Assembly (NCBI RefSeq): GCF_003337375.1 | Contig: NZ_QPJD01000010.1 | Span: 124,001-188,000, forward strand | DNA: 64,000 nt | Direction: 5' to 3' | From: Paenibacillus prosopidis | Lineage (GTDB): Bacteria; Bacillota; Bacilli; Paenibacillales; Paenibacillaceae | Shown here: positions 7,776 through 17,346 of the stretch, piece after piece | Layout: each line of letters starts with the position of its first letter | How positions within the stretch are numbered: the stretch's first letter is position 1 | Made by a program: the position numbers and the translations under genes | The notes under the pieces: generated by a model | What the model saw: the letters and a program-made list of their open reading frames with translations, nothing else | What the model was told of the DNA's origin: nothing | The model's database searches: none

Positions 7776-8654
7776 ATGAATTTTTTGTTCGATCCGGTTA
7801 AATTCGAAAACGATACATTCATTTGGACGCATGGCGTAAAGACAGATACCGCGTTCCCGGGGTACTATCATTGGCATCAATGCATGGAAATGCTGTTCGT
7901 CCATGAAGGGGAAGGCACTGTCATCGTAAACCAACATACGTATGAAATGCGGCGCGGAATGATATTTATGTTTCAACCCTTCCAATTGCACAAGGTGTTC
8001 GCAAATGTTAGCCTGGAAAAGCCTTATAAACGCTCCATTGCTTTTTTTGATCCTTCCGTATTTGCAGACAGCTTATCGCCATTTCCGCTCCGTCATGGCT
8101 TATTTATGAAGCTTTGGCAGGGAACGTCAATTGGCCCCGCATTTGATTTAGCGGATGAGGTTGAACGGCTGGAATCCTTTTACGCTTCTTACGATAATAT
8201 GGTAAAGCAAGACAGGGGGCAGGATCAGGAGGAGGTTGCGATGCTGCTGCTGCAGTTAATGGGTTGTATCCATGCGGCGCGAGAGGGTGAGCAATCTGGC
8301 GTAGTGACGGTTTCTGAGTTGAGACCGCTGCGCTATTCCGAGCAAATTATGCAATGGATCGAAGCACATTATGCGGAGGAGGTCAGTCTAGACCTGCTCG
8401 CAGAGCGACTTCATTTGTCTAAATTTTATGTTTCCCGGGTATTTCACGAGGAGACGGGAAGCCATATTACCGATTACTTGACGGCAAGAAGAATCAAGCA
8501 AGCGTGCAGGCTTCTTCAATCAACAGTCCAATCCATCGAGCATGTCGGCATTGAAGTGGGCTACCCGAATGTTTCTTATTTCATCCATATGTTTAAGAAG
8601 GTAGTCGGAACAACGCCACTTAAATACCGCCAGCGGCATGTCGGGTTATATTAA
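7776..8654 (+). CDS. AraC-family transcriptional regulator
   Basis: A 292-residue regulator with an N-terminal cupin ligand-binding domain (YYHWHQCMEMLFVHEGEGTV, about residues 28-47) and a C-terminal double helix-turn-helix (about 190-290: SLDLLAERLHLSKFYVSRVF and GIEVGYPNVSYFIHMFKK). I start it at ATG 7776, six bases after GGGAGG; the frame extends back to 7737 without a ribosome site and into repeat copy B. It probably senses a sugar, but neither neighbour is an obvious target. Confidence 0.88.
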   Translation: MNFLFDPVKFENDTFIWTHGVKTDTAFPGYYHWHQCMEMLFVHEGEGTVIVNQHTYEMRRGMIFMFQPFQLHKVFANVSLEKPYKRSIAFFDPSVFADSLSPFPLRHGLFMKLWQGTSIGPAFDLADEVERLESFYASYDNMVKQDRGQDQEEVAMLLLQLMGCIHAAREGEQSGVVTVSELRPLRYSEQIMQWIEAHYAEEVSLDLLAERLHLSKFYVSRVFHEETGSHITDYLTARRIKQACRLLQSTVQSIEHVGIEVGYPNVSYFIHMFKKVVGTTPLKYRQRHVGLY

Positions 8655-8697
8655 AAAAGGAGCGACATACCGCAGGCTGCGATAGTGGCTCCTTTTT
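8654..8697. terminator. Bidirectional terminator between araC-type gene and NlpC/P60 gene
   Basis: AAAAAGGAGC (8654-8663) pairs with GCTCCTTTTT (8688-8697) between convergent genes. Confidence 0.85.
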
Positions 8698-8711
8698 AAT
8701 GAATATGACTT

Positions 8712-9197
8712 TTAGTTGATTACACGCCTTGCCGTTACATATCTTTTTGCCCAGTAGCCGGAATCCATGTTTGAAACGGCGACACCTTTGCTGCTGGAGC
8801 TGTGAATGATTTTGTTATTCCCTGCGTACACGGCTACATGACTGATCGATTTGCCGTTCGTATTGAAGAAGACGAGGTCGCCCATGCTTAAAGAGCCTTT
8901 TGCAACCTTTTCGCCGACCGTAGCTTGCGCAACGGAAGTGCGTGGAAGAGCAACGTCAAACCCTTGAAACAAAAACTGTGTGAACGACGAACAATCGAAA
9001 GCGTATGTAACGCCTGCCGGTGCACCGAATTTATAAGGTGTCCCTAAGTAAACTTTTCCAGTGGAAATGAGATTAATCGTTTCAGGTGTTGCTGCATGCG
9101 CCTGCTGCGCACTAGAGCCAAAAGTGAATGCCGACAATACGATCGCGCTACAAATGCCTGCTTTTGCAATCGATTTCAAAAGGTTCATTTTTCTCAT
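8712..9197 (-). CDS. Secreted NlpC/P60 cell-wall endopeptidase
   Basis: From ATG 9197 the protein has 161 residues: a Sec signal peptide ending near QQAHAA (about residue 35), then one NlpC/P60 domain with the catalytic Cys in FDCSSFTQFLFQ, His in ISHVAVYAG and a third polar residue in KIIHSSSS. Such enzymes cut the gamma-D-Glu to diamino acid bond in peptidoglycan stem peptides. There is no SH3 or LysM binding domain, so it is a minimal form. The frame reaches back to 9299, but the signal peptide fixes the start; the GGAGGG lies unusually far upstream (about 14 bases). Confidence 0.9.
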   Translation of the reverse strand: MRKMNLLKSIAKAGICSAIVLSAFTFGSSAQQAHAATPETINLISTGKVYLGTPYKFGAPAGVTYAFDCSSFTQFLFQGFDVALPRTSVAQATVGEKVAKGSLSMGDLVFFNTNGKSISHVAVYAGNNKIIHSSSSKGVAVSNMDSGYWAKRYVTARRVIN

Positions 9198-9363
9198 GCT
9201 GTCAGGGTGTCCCTCCGCGTTTCGTTTTATGTATATGACTATAACATATCCAGAAAACGACGTTTTTCGCGTATGAGAACGAATGGTTAGGCATAACAAG
9301 GGAAATTAGCAATTATGAGAAATAAATGAAAAATTATTAATTTGTTAAGGCTTGATTTGCGGT

Positions 9364-10344
9364 TTATGGCATGTTTGCGCCTCTGGCGCTTACGAGAAGC
9401 GTATACCATTGCTCTCTGGTCATAAGCTCCGATTGGCGAACGGCATCCTGACAAGCAATAATGCGCGCCGGGTTAACCGTACCGATAACGGGTTGAATGC
9501 GTGCAGGATGCTTCATCAGCCACGCGAGAACGATAGCCTCCGGTGTCGTTTCATTCTCATTGGCAATCTGATTAACGAGCGCTGCTGTGTTAATTTCAGC
9601 CTCGGATGCTTTCTCGGCTGGTCTACCTGAAAATCTGCCTTGCGCAAGCGGTCCCCATGCTTGAATTTGAATGTTTTCCATTTGCATAAATTCCATAAGT
9701 CCCTCAGGAAAGTTATCCTTTAAGCCAGCCTTCTGATTGACGTGAATACCCTGATCGACCCAGTCATGACGAAGCAGGCTCATCTCCAGCTGATTAACGA
9801 CGATAGGATCAGGCAGCGAACGCTGCAGGAAGCGAATTTGCCCCGGGCTCATATTCGAAACGCCAAAATTGCGTACTTTACCAGACAGCTTCAGCTTGGT
9901 GAACGCTTCGGCAATTTCGTCCGGCTCCATTAACGGATCCGGGCGGTGCAGCAGCAGAATGTCCAAATATTCAGTGCCAAGACGCTCTAGAATGCCATCC
10001 ACCGAAGGCAGGATATGCTTCTTAGAAAAATTGAAACGGGCAGGCAGCGTGCCATCAGAGAGTTGAATGCCGACTTTGGATTGGATGACGATTTGTTCAC
10101 GAAGCTTCGGCTGGTTTTTAAGCACTTGGCCAAAAACAGCTTCAGCTTTGCCTACTGTATAAATGTCTGCGTGATCGTACATCGTAATGCCAATCGATAA
10201 AGCCGCTTCAACTGCTTCCTCTGCTTGACGGACATGTTCTGCCGTATAGTCGTCCGCACGGTTCCAGCTTCCGCCGAGCCCCATGCAGCCAAGCGCAAGT
10301 CGGCTGTCCGATATTCCGCGATGCTCTAGTGGCATGATTTTCAT
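9364..10344 (-). CDS. Aldo/keto reductase, YdhF-like
   Basis: A 326-residue (beta/alpha)8 NADPH-dependent oxidoreductase. The catalytic tetrad is visible: Asp and Tyr in MYDHADIYT, Lys in VIQSKVGIQ and His in LLLHRPDPL. The family resembles E. coli YdhF. The substrate is unknown. It is monocistronic and ends close to the divergent upstream end of the NlpC/P60 gene. Confidence 0.9.
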   Translation of the reverse strand: MKIMPLEHRGISDSRLALGCMGLGGSWNRADDYTAEHVRQAEEAVEAALSIGITMYDHADIYTVGKAEAVFGQVLKNQPKLREQIVIQSKVGIQLSDGTLPARFNFSKKHILPSVDGILERLGTEYLDILLLHRPDPLMEPDEIAEAFTKLKLSGKVRNFGVSNMSPGQIRFLQRSLPDPIVVNQLEMSLLRHDWVDQGIHVNQKAGLKDNFPEGLMEFMQMENIQIQAWGPLAQGRFSGRPAEKASEAEINTAALVNQIANENETTPEAIVLAWLMKHPARIQPVIGTVNPARIIACQDAVRQSELMTREQWYTLLVSARGANMP

Positions 10345-10492
10345 TTTCCATCAACCTCCATAATATGATTCAATCTCCAATCGGTTTCTATTATACCTTT
10401 CTATCATGATTCACATAAGCACTGAAAAAAAGTTCACTAACTACCCTTGCAGCGCAGACAGACAACTTAAGAGCATAATCCGCCCATTCGAT

Positions 10493-10506
10493 TGCAAACG
10501 CTTTAT
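10493..10506. promoter_or_regulatory. Possible cre site upstream of esterase
   Basis: TGCAAACGCTTTAT resembles the CcpA consensus TGWAARCGYTWNCA with mismatches at two defined positions, about 60 bases before the esterase start. Weak. Confidence 0.3.
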
Positions 10507-10564
10507 TTTGATGTTAAATTACAGAGGATTATAGATATCTTAAGCTGGCAGGGAGGAATACGAA

Positions 10565-11347
10565 TTGGCTTTAATCACATGCAACTTTTTCTCGGAAACG
10601 TTAGGCTTGAGCACCTCAATGACGGTTATTTTGCCGCAGCAGACGATGACACAAATCGGTTTGAACAACTTCAGCAGCAGCCGAAAGCTGCATCCGACGC
10701 TCTATTTGCTGCATGGTTTATCGGACGACGATACGATTTGGATGAGAAGAACATCTATTGAACGCTACGTTGCAGAGCTTGGGCTGGCGGTTGTCATGCC
10801 TAATGTACATCAAAGCTTCTATACGGATATGGAGTACGGCAATAAGTATTGGACGTTTCTGACAGAGGAGCTGCCGGCGGTCGCACGTTCGTTTTTTCCG
10901 TTATCCGATGCGCGGGAGGACAATTTTGTCGCAGGGCTCTCGATGGGCGGCTATGGCGCATTCAAATGGGCGCTGCGGCACCCTGACCGATTTGCGGCGG
11001 CAGGCAGTTTGTCCGGGGCGCTCGATATGGCCCAACATATCAAGAATCCGCCGATGCCTTATATGAAACCGTATTTCAGACTTATATATGGAGAAAAAGA
11101 TATTACGGGCACAGACGATGATTTGCTACATGTTTGCGCGCAGCAAGCTATGTTTGATACGCCGAAGCCGGCGCTCTATCAATGCTGCGGCACGGAAGAT
11201 TTTCTATATGAGGATAACATATCGTTTCGTGACGCTTGCCGGAAGGCAGGATATCCGCTTACCTTCGAGGAAGGGCCGGGCAGTCATGAGTGGGGCTATT
11301 GGGACACGCATATACAGCATTTTTTACGGTGGCTGCCGCTTGTGTAA
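10565..11347 (+). CDS. Alpha/beta-hydrolase esterase (tributyrin esterase type)
   Basis: A 260-residue esterase-D/EstA-like hydrolase. The nucleophile elbow is GLSMGGYG (about residue 123), the oxyanion region is LYLLHGLSDDDTIW and the catalytic His is in GPGSHEWGYWD near the C-terminus. It starts with TTG at 10565 after GGGAGG at correct spacing. Family members remove acetyl or other short acyl esters; placed next to arabinofuranosidase, removal of hemicellulose acyl groups is a reasonable guess. A terminator follows. Confidence 0.88.
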   Translation: MALITCNFFSETLGLSTSMTVILPQQTMTQIGLNNFSSSRKLHPTLYLLHGLSDDDTIWMRRTSIERYVAELGLAVVMPNVHQSFYTDMEYGNKYWTFLTEELPAVARSFFPLSDAREDNFVAGLSMGGYGAFKWALRHPDRFAAAGSLSGALDMAQHIKNPPMPYMKPYFRLIYGEKDITGTDDDLLHVCAQQAMFDTPKPALYQCCGTEDFLYEDNISFRDACRKAGYPLTFEEGPGSHEWGYWDTHIQHFLRWLPLV

Positions 11348-11371
11348 CATACTTAAACATATTAGGCATAT

Positions 11372-11408
11372 AGCTGACGTCGGTATTTATACCGCGCCAG
11401 CTTTTTTT
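11372..11408 (+). terminator. Intrinsic terminator after esterase
   Basis: AGCTGACGTCGGTA pairs with TACCGCGCCAGCT around TTTA (two mismatches), followed by seven T. Confidence 0.85.
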
Positions 11409-11452
11409 AATTTTGCTTACGTCCGTCCGCAAGTAACAAGAAAATTTGATTG

Positions 11453-11466
11453 TGAAAGCGCATTTA
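11453..11466. promoter_or_regulatory. Candidate cre site upstream of abfA
   Basis: TGAAAGCGCATTTA agrees with the cre consensus in its first nine positions, about 140 bases before the arabinofuranosidase gene. Catabolite repression would be expected for this gene. Confidence 0.4.
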
Positions 11467-11604
11467 AGGGTTGCAAAATGAAGCCGCTGCCATTATGATT
11501 TGTTTAGGATTAATGTTTATATTAAAGAATAAATATATATATTAATCCAATAAGTTTCTTAACGGACTAATCATTAATATTAATGAAGCGAGGGCGATTT
11601 TATT

Positions 11605-13095
11605 ATGGCAAACCGCGTGACGATTAATGCCGATTTAGCGGCAGGTACAATCAACCGTAACATTTATGGTCATTTCTCCGAGCATTTGGGCCGGTGTATT
11701 TATGAAGGAATCTGGGTTGGCGAGGATTCGCCGATTCCGAACACGAACGGGATCCGTAATGACGTTGTAGCGGCGCTCAAAAATATTAAAATTCCAGTAC
11801 TCCGTTGGCCGGGCGGCTGCTTCGCCGATGAGTATCACTGGAAGGACGGCATTGGACCGCGCGAAGCACGCAAACGCATGATCAATACACATTGGGGCGG
11901 CGTAGTCGAGAATAACCATTTCGGAACGCATGAATTTTTGATGCTGTGCGAAATGCTGGAGTGCGAGCCTTACATTTCCGGCAATGTCGGTAGCGGCACC
12001 GTTCAGGAAATGTCCGAATGGGTTGAATATATGACCTTCGACGGCGTATCGCCAATGGCGGAATTACGTCAAGAGAACGGCAGAGAGAAGCCTTGGAAGG
12101 TCAAATATTTTGGCGTTGGCAACGAGAACTGGGGTTGCGGCGGTAACATGCGTCCTGAATACTATGCTGACCTGTATAGAAGATATCAGACTTATGTACG
12201 CAATTACGGCGAGAATAAAATTCATAAAATAGCATGCGGTCCGAACAATGACGATTACCGCTGGATGGACGTCGTTATGCGCGAGGCGCACTGGATGATG
12301 GATTCGATTTCGCTACACTACTATACGGTTCCAGGCGAATGGACGGCCAAAGGCGCGGCAACCGGTTTTACAGAAGACGAGTGGTACAGCACGGTCAAGA
12401 AAGCGCTCTGGATGGATGAGCTCATTACGCGCCATTCCACGATTATGGACCGTTACGATCCGAACAAACGAATCGGCCTAATCGTTGACGAGTGGGGCAC
12501 TTGGTTCGATGTGGAGCCAGGCACGAATCCAGGCTTCCTCTACCAGCAGAACACGATTCGCGATGCATTAGTCGCGGGCGTTACGCTAAACATTTTCCAC
12601 GATCACTGCGACCGGGTACAAATGGCAAATATTGCACAGGTCATTAACGTACTGCAATCGGTCATCTTGACGGAAGGCGAGAAAATGGTGCTGACGCCAA
12701 CTTATCATGTATTTGATATGTATAAGGTGCATCAGGACGCAACGCTGCTCACCACGTCGATCGACAGCGCGGAATATGCGCACAAGGATCAAAAGATTCC
12801 GCAAGTTTCCGTATCCGCTTCGAAGGATTCGGAAGGTAGAATCCACGTCAGCTTGTGCAATTTGGACAACCAGTCCGGCGCAGACGTCGAAATCGATCTT
12901 CGCGGCCTAACGGGTCTGAATCTGACTGTGTCGGGAACGGAGCTTACCGCATCGATTAAGGATGCCCACAACACGTTCGAACAGCCTGATGCCGTAGCGC
13001 CAACCGCTTACCAAGCTTTCTCCGTTAACGGTACTACAATTAGCGCGAAGCTATCGCCAATGTCGGTTACCGTGCTTGAGTTGATTGCGGAATAA
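11605..13095 (+). CDS. abfA: Alpha-L-arabinofuranosidase, GH51
   Basis: A 496-residue intracellular GH51 enzyme that removes alpha-L-arabinofuranosyl groups from arabino-oligosaccharides. The N-terminus contains the family [22 protein letters not shown]. The acid/base Glu is in [11 protein letters not shown] (about 173) and the nucleophile Glu in [10 protein letters not shown] (about 292). A C-terminal beta domain follows from about residue 390. The length is typical. No signal peptide, so substrates must be imported. It starts at ATG 11605 after AAGCGAGGGCG. Confidence 0.96.
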   Translation: MANRVTINADLAAGTINRNIYGHFSEHLGRCIYEGIWVGEDSPIPNTNGIRNDVVAALKNIKIPVLRWPGGCFADEYHWKDGIGPREARKRMINTHWGGVVENNHFGTHEFLMLCEMLECEPYISGNVGSGTVQEMSEWVEYMTFDGVSPMAELRQENGREKPWKVKYFGVGNENWGCGGNMRPEYYADLYRRYQTYVRNYGENKIHKIACGPNNDDYRWMDVVMREAHWMMDSISLHYYTVPGEWTAKGAATGFTEDEWYSTVKKALWMDELITRHSTIMDRYDPNKRIGLIVDEWGTWFDVEPGTNPGFLYQQNTIRDALVAGVTLNIFHDHCDRVQMANIAQVINVLQSVILTEGEKMVLTPTYHVFDMYKVHQDATLLTTSIDSAEYAHKDQKIPQVSVSASKDSEGRIHVSLCNLDNQSGADVEIDLRGLTGLNLTVSGTELTASIKDAHNTFEQPDAVAPTAYQAFSVNGTTISAKLSPMSVTVLELIAE

Positions 13096-13108
13096 GGGAG
13101 CCAAAGGT

Positions 13109-13387
13109 ATGAGCAGCAACAGCCAATGCAAGGGCTGCCGCGACGGGTACCGTGTAACGGATGATCAAATCGATCGCATTCTGGCGGCGCCGATGTTTCA
13201 GTCCGACCTCTGTGTGCCCGATGAGGTGTACGAGCTGCGATTGGAGCAGTGCAGCAGCTGCCCGAAGTTTCAATATGGTACAACATGCGTCGTCTGCGGC
13301 TGCTTCGTACGAATTGCCGCCAAATACAAAGATCGAGCATGTCCGAATCCCGGCGATAGCCGCTGGGCGAAGTACGCAAAATCATAA
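13109..13387 (+). CDS. Small Cys-rich protein, DUF6171-like
   Basis: The 92-residue protein carries paired cysteines in CKGCRDGYRVT (residues 7-10) and CSSCPKFQYGTTCVVCGCFV (about 50-70), the pattern of a zinc- or iron-sulfur-binding small protein. From memory it matches DUF6171, a Bacillota family of unknown function. The start at ATG 13109 follows GGGAG and lies 13 bases after the abfA stop, so it may be read through from abfA. A perfect terminator follows. Confidence 0.7.
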   Translation: MSSNSQCKGCRDGYRVTDDQIDRILAAPMFQSDLCVPDEVYELRLEQCSSCPKFQYGTTCVVCGCFVRIAAKYKDRACPNPGDSRWAKYAKS

Positions 13388-13388
13388 T

Positions 13389-13421
13389 AAAAAGCGGCAG
13401 TCCCTGGACTGCCGCTTTTTT
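13389..13421. terminator. Bidirectional terminator between DUF6171-like gene and GH4 gene
   Basis: AAAAGCGGCAGTCC and GGACTGCCGCTTTTTT form a perfect stem around two bases, between convergent genes. Confidence 0.9.
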
Positions 13422-13427
13422 AGTTTT

Positions 13428-14726
13428 TTATTTGTAGCTCGGCAGCCAGCTGCCATGCGCTTCAATCAAATCATCGCAAAGCGACACGATGTCGTCCATC
13501 GAAAGCTCGGCGGACGTATGCGGATCGAGGAGAGCCGCGTGGTAAATATGGTCGCGCTTGCCGGTAATCGCCGCTTCAATCGTCAGCAATTGCGTGTTAA
13601 TGTTCGTGCGGTTCAATGCGGCAAGCTGCGGCGGCAAGTCGCCTACATAAGTTGGCGTAACGCCATTCGCATCGACAAGACAAGGAACCTCGACGCAGGC
13701 TTCCTTCGGCAGGTTCGTAATAAGACCGGTGTTCATGACGTTACCGCCAATTTTGAACGGCTTATTCGTTTCGATCGCTTCGAAAATATAGGATGCGTAT
13801 TCATGGCTGCGGCGGTGCTCCAAATTACGGTCGTTGACGAGCGATTCGCGCATCGACTTCCAGCCTTCGATTTGGTTGACGCAGCGGCGCGGATATTCAT
13901 CGAGTGGGATGTTAAAGCGTTCGATAAGCTCCGGATAATTGCGCTTGATGAAATACGGATGGTATTCGGCGTTATGCTCGGACGATTCCGTAATATAGTA
14001 GCCGAACTTAAGCATCAGCTCGTACCGAACCATATCGTGGTGCTTTTCCAATTGCTTCTCCGCCGCACGGCGCTTGATTTCCGGATAGAGATCGACACCG
14101 TCCTTACTTGCCTCGAGAAGCCATGCCATATGGTTGATGCCTGCAATTTTGTATTTGACGCCCGTCGGATCGATGTTTAAATGCTCGAACAGATGCGGCA
14201 CGCAAACTTGCACGCTATGACACAGGCCTACGGTTTTGACGCCACCGTACGTATTCATAACGTTGGTCAGAACAGCCATTGGATTCGTGTAGTTCAGGAA
14301 CAAAGCGTCCGGGCATACCTCGTTGATATCACGGGCAAAATCGAGCATAACCGGTATTGTGCGCAGGTTCCGGAAAATACCGCCAATGCCGACCGTATCG
14401 GCAATGGTTTGGCGTAAGCCGTATTTTTTTGGAATTTCAAAATCGGTAATGGTGCATGGATCGTAGCCGCCGACTTGAATCGCGTTAACAATGTATTTAG
14501 CTCCGCGCAGCGCTTCCTTGCGGTCTGAGTATGCTTTAATTTGGCAGGTACTGGCACTCGTTTGCTTCAGGTTGAGCAGCATTTGCTCGGAATCGTTCAG
14601 ACGCTCCACATCAATATCGAATAAAGCGATTTCAAAGCCTTGCAGAGCAGGCGTCTGCATGACGTCGCCAAGAATATTTTTGGCAAATACGGTGCTGCCG
14701 GCTCCGATAAATGTAATTTTGGACAT
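13428..14726 (-). CDS. melA: Alpha-galactosidase, GH4 (MelA type)
   Basis: A 432-residue NAD- and Mn-dependent GH4 hydrolase. The NAD site is ITFIGAGSTVFAKNI at the N-terminus. The metal-ligating Cys is in GLCHSVQ (about 174) and the His in GINHMAW (about 203); the CHSVQ form is typical of alpha-galactosidases such as E. coli MelA rather than the alpha-glucosidase branch. The start is ATG 14726, ten bases after AGGAGG; the frame extends 36 codons further back without signal. A divergent AraC gene starts 148 bases away and probably controls it. Its substrate would be melibiose or other alpha-galactosides. Confidence 0.92.
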   Translation of the reverse strand: MSKITFIGAGSTVFAKNILGDVMQTPALQGFEIALFDIDVERLNDSEQMLLNLKQTSASTCQIKAYSDRKEALRGAKYIVNAIQVGGYDPCTITDFEIPKKYGLRQTIADTVGIGGIFRNLRTIPVMLDFARDINEVCPDALFLNYTNPMAVLTNVMNTYGGVKTVGLCHSVQVCVPHLFEHLNIDPTGVKYKIAGINHMAWLLEASKDGVDLYPEIKRRAAEKQLEKHHDMVRYELMLKFGYYITESSEHNAEYHPYFIKRNYPELIERFNIPLDEYPRRCVNQIEGWKSMRESLVNDRNLEHRRSHEYASYIFEAIETNKPFKIGGNVMNTGLITNLPKEACVEVPCLVDANGVTPTYVGDLPPQLAALNRTNINTQLLTIEAAITGKRDHIYHAALLDPHTSAELSMDDIVSLCDDLIEAHGSWLPSYK

Positions 14727-14874
14727 GGGATGATGGCCTCCTAAAGGATTATTGCTGACTCCTTCAGTATAAGGAGACCAGGTGAAAATGAATATGGAAG
14801 GAACGAAGTTATATATGGAGAAATGTTGCATCATTTAGTATGATAACAGGAGCAGAATTAAAGGAGGTTCAGCG

Positions 14875-15750
14875 GTGGAAACGCATCATCGCATTTCAAT
14901 AAGCATAAATACCGCCCCTTTAAAGGGAGAAATGTCGGTTTTATTTAGCGGTAAAGGAGAACCGGTTGAAGGACATTTCATCGGACCGGCTGTTCACAAC
15001 TATTATTTAATCCATATTGTGCTGGACGGCGAGGGCATATTTGAAACATTAGGAGAGACGTATCCTTGCAAAGCCGGTGACGCGTTTGTCATTTTTCCGG
15101 ATATTCTTGTTAAATATGAAGCAAGCATGAGCAATCCCTGGCAATACATGTGGGTAGCTTTTTCGGGTGATATCGTAGAGGCATCATTATCCACTATCGG
15201 CATCACGCCGGATCGGGCGGTCATTCGAGGTTGTTCGCTGCCCGCAATGAAGCGGATGTTCCGCAGATTGCGCAAAAGCGTGGAACGGACCGATTATCCG
15301 GAACTAGGAAATATGGAGGCATCGGGGTGGCTGCGGCTTATTATGTATGAGCTCGGGAGGCTGCATCAAACCGAAGGGAGACAGTTCGCTCCGACGTCCC
15401 GCTCCTTCCGGCAAATTGATCAAGCTATCCGCTTGCTTTCCTTGCATTACGGACAGTCGCTTTCGATTGAAGAAATAGCGCGAACGCTTGGCTATCATCG
15501 TGCTCATTTAACTAGGCTGTTCAAGGAGGCGACCGGCCTGTCGCCTATGCAGTATTTATTTAAGGTGAGGATGAAGAAGGCGGAGGAGCTGCTTGAGGGA
15601 GATCTCACGATCGCGCAGATCGCAGCTTCCGTCGGCTATAATGACCCGCTGTTTTTCACCAAGCAGTTTCACAAATGGAGCGGACAAACTCCCACGGAGT
15701 TTCGGCGGGTTTTGATTAATAAACATGACTTATGCAGTCCGTTGAATTAA
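14875..15750 (+). CDS. AraC-family regulator, probable activator of melA
   Basis: A 291-residue AraC/XylS protein starting with GTG at 14875 after AAAGGAGG. The N-terminal cupin domain (YYLIHIVLDGEGIFETLGE) binds the inducer; the C-terminal part (about 180-285) has two helix-turn-helix units, SIEEIARTLGYHRAHLTRLF and IAASVGYNDPLFFTKQFHKW. It is divergent from the GH4 gene, which argues for a MelR/MsmR-like role in alpha-galactoside induction. Confidence 0.9.
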   Translation: METHHRISISINTAPLKGEMSVLFSGKGEPVEGHFIGPAVHNYYLIHIVLDGEGIFETLGETYPCKAGDAFVIFPDILVKYEASMSNPWQYMWVAFSGDIVEASLSTIGITPDRAVIRGCSLPAMKRMFRRLRKSVERTDYPELGNMEASGWLRLIMYELGRLHQTEGRQFAPTSRSFRQIDQAIRLLSLHYGQSLSIEEIARTLGYHRAHLTRLFKEATGLSPMQYLFKVRMKKAEELLEGDLTIAQIAASVGYNDPLFFTKQFHKWSGQTPTEFRRVLINKHDLCSPLN

Positions 15751-15793
15751 TTGTGGATTGTGGAATCGTAGATTAGTATTCAGCTAGCTGGAT

Positions 15794-15872
15794 GCGGACA
15801 TAGGATCTTCTATACCTCTTAAAAGGCGCTTAAAATACCTTTTTTGCCGCAAATAACGGATTCAATGTCCGC
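15794..15872. repeat. 79-base segment bounded by inverted GCGGACAT
   Basis: GCGGACAT at 15794-15801 and its exact complement ATGTCCGC at 15865-15872 bound a segment that also contains AAGGCGCTTAAAATACCTTTTT. It may be a small dispersed element; it was not found intact elsewhere in the window. Confidence 0.4.
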
Positions 15873-16017
15873 TTGTGACTGACCGCGCGGTGTGGCGATA
15901 CGTGTTGGCAGTCAATGGACTAGCTTTGATTTGAAACATCGTGACGATTCGTACTCTGGAGGAAAGCGCGAATTCCTATTAGATGGGACGAACTGGATAA
16001 GTCTTGTAATAAATAAT

Positions 16018-16053
16018 TAAAAGTTATACGGTTTTTGACCGCATAACTTTTTT
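16018..16053 (+). terminator. Hairpin terminator upstream of GT2 gene
   Basis: AAAAGTTATACGGT and ACCGCATAACTTTTTT pair around TTTTG. Confidence 0.75.
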
Positions 16054-16123
16054 CTTTTGTCCAAACACTGCAATTTACGGTTCCATATACTGTCTAAGGA
16101 CATGTTATGGAGGTGTGAGAGCC

Positions 16124-17215
16124 GTGATTACGATTAGTTTATGCATGATTGTAAAAAACGAGGAGCAGGTTCTGAGCAGATGCTTAGATACCGTTAAAGA
16201 TCTTGTAGATGAAATCATCATTGTAGATACAGGATCAACGGACCGTACGAAAGAAATTGCAGCCAACTATACGACGCACATTTTTCATTTTGATTGGATC
16301 GATGATTTTTCCGCTGCAAGGAACTACTCTTTCCGTCATGCTGCTGGGGATTATATTTTATGGCTGGATGCGGACGATTGGCTGCAGGAAAGCGACCAGG
16401 AAAAGTTCAAAGCGCTCAAACAAACGTTAGATCCGAATGTGGACTCCGTATGTATGGATTACTACGTAGCGTTCGATCCCCTAGGACAGCCAACGGCTGT
16501 TATAAAAAGAAACAGACTGGTAAAGCGTTCCAGGCAATTTCAATGGCATGATCCGGTGCATGAGCAATTAGAGGTCGAAGGACGTATAATCTTTGCTGAT
16601 ATTGCAGTGAGTCATGGCCGGGTGCATACCAACACAGAACGTAATTTAAGTATTTATGAGGGATTGCTTGCGCAGGGGGGAATTCTCTCGAGCCGGCAAT
16701 TATTGCAATATGCGATGGAGTTAACCGCCAATGGCTACTACGAAAAGGCAATCGGGATCTATCAAACGATTATTTCTGATCCAACAAGCTATTTTGAAGA
16801 TAAATTGCAATCTTGTGATCGAATGGCGCACTGTAATCACGAGCTTGGCAATAAAGAGCAAGAGCTGCAATCTCTATTAAAGACGTTCAACTACGATATC
16901 CCGCGCGCTGATTATGTATGCCGGATCGCTTACTATTTTCAGGAGAACAGCGATTTTGAAAAAGCCGTTTGCTGGTATCAGTTGGCACTCAAGCTGGAAA
17001 AGCCCAAAAAGCGTTTGTTTGGCATGAATACCATGGCCTGGACATGGTTTCCCCACCTTCAGCTTGTTGCATGTTACGGCAAGCTCGGGCAGTTAGAGCA
17101 AGCCTATGAGCATAATGAAATTGCTCTTTCGTATGCGCCAAATGATCCGAACGTATTAAACAACAAAAAATTGCTGGAAGCAGCATTAAGGAAAAGAAGG
17201 AGTGAGGATGCATAG
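16124..17215 (+). CDS. GT2 glycosyltransferase with C-terminal TPR repeats (SunS-like layout)
   Basis: A 363-residue cytoplasmic protein. Residues 1-200 form a GT-A glycosyltransferase 2 domain with SLCMIVKNEEQVLSRCLDTV, IIIVDTGSTDRT and the metal-binding DxD in ILWLDADDWL. From about 210 to the end come helical TPR-type repeats (GYYEKAIGIYQTI, DFEKAVCWYQLALKLE, GQLEQAYEHNEIALSY). This GT2-TPR layout is that of peptide glycosyltransferases such as SunS, which glucosylates a cysteine of sublancin, and of other protein-glycosylating enzymes in Bacillota. GTG 16124 follows GGAGGT by nine bases; the GTG at 16115 overlaps that site. The next gene, 131 bases on, encodes a Cys-repeat surface-like protein that may be its target. 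Confidence 0.85.
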   Translation: MITISLCMIVKNEEQVLSRCLDTVKDLVDEIIIVDTGSTDRTKEIAANYTTHIFHFDWIDDFSAARNYSFRHAAGDYILWLDADDWLQESDQEKFKALKQTLDPNVDSVCMDYYVAFDPLGQPTAVIKRNRLVKRSRQFQWHDPVHEQLEVEGRIIFADIAVSHGRVHTNTERNLSIYEGLLAQGGILSSRQLLQYAMELTANGYYEKAIGIYQTIISDPTSYFEDKLQSCDRMAHCNHELGNKEQELQSLLKTFNYDIPRADYVCRIAYYFQENSDFEKAVCWYQLALKLEKPKKRLFGMNTMAWTWFPHLQLVACYGKLGQLEQAYEHNEIALSYAPNDPNVLNNKKLLEAALRKRRSEDA

Positions 17216-17265
17216 CCTTTTTAAGCTTGTCCGGGCAGGTACCGTATCTATTAGAATAATCCATC

Positions 17266-17315
17266 CATATATTAATAAGGAATTGCTATAACTAGTAAAC
17301 CGGTCTATAGCAATT
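17266..17315 (+). promoter_or_regulatory. Sigma-K-like -10 and inverted repeat before Cys-repeat gene
   Basis: CATATATTA (17266-17274) fits the mother-cell -10 CATANNNTA; the expected AC at -35 is TC here, so the match is partial. Just downstream AATTGCTATA (17281-17290) and TATAGCAATT (17306-17315) form a perfect 10-bp inverted repeat with a 15-base gap, possibly an operator or a leader hairpin. Confidence 0.35.
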
Positions 17316-17346
17316 GCAAAAGAACTAGGATGAAGGGGGAAAATGG

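Larger units (their letters stand above)
15751..16123. other. Intergenic region with no gene
   Basis: There is no plausible reading frame. It holds an inverted-repeat-bounded segment (15794-15872) and a terminator hairpin (16018-16053) just before the glycosyltransferase gene. Confidence 0.7.

Noticed and set aside
13161..14180. Plus-strand frame of 339 codons across the DUF6171-like gene and GH4 gene
   Set aside because: It runs through a strong bidirectional terminator and lies antisense to the well-supported GH4 enzyme.
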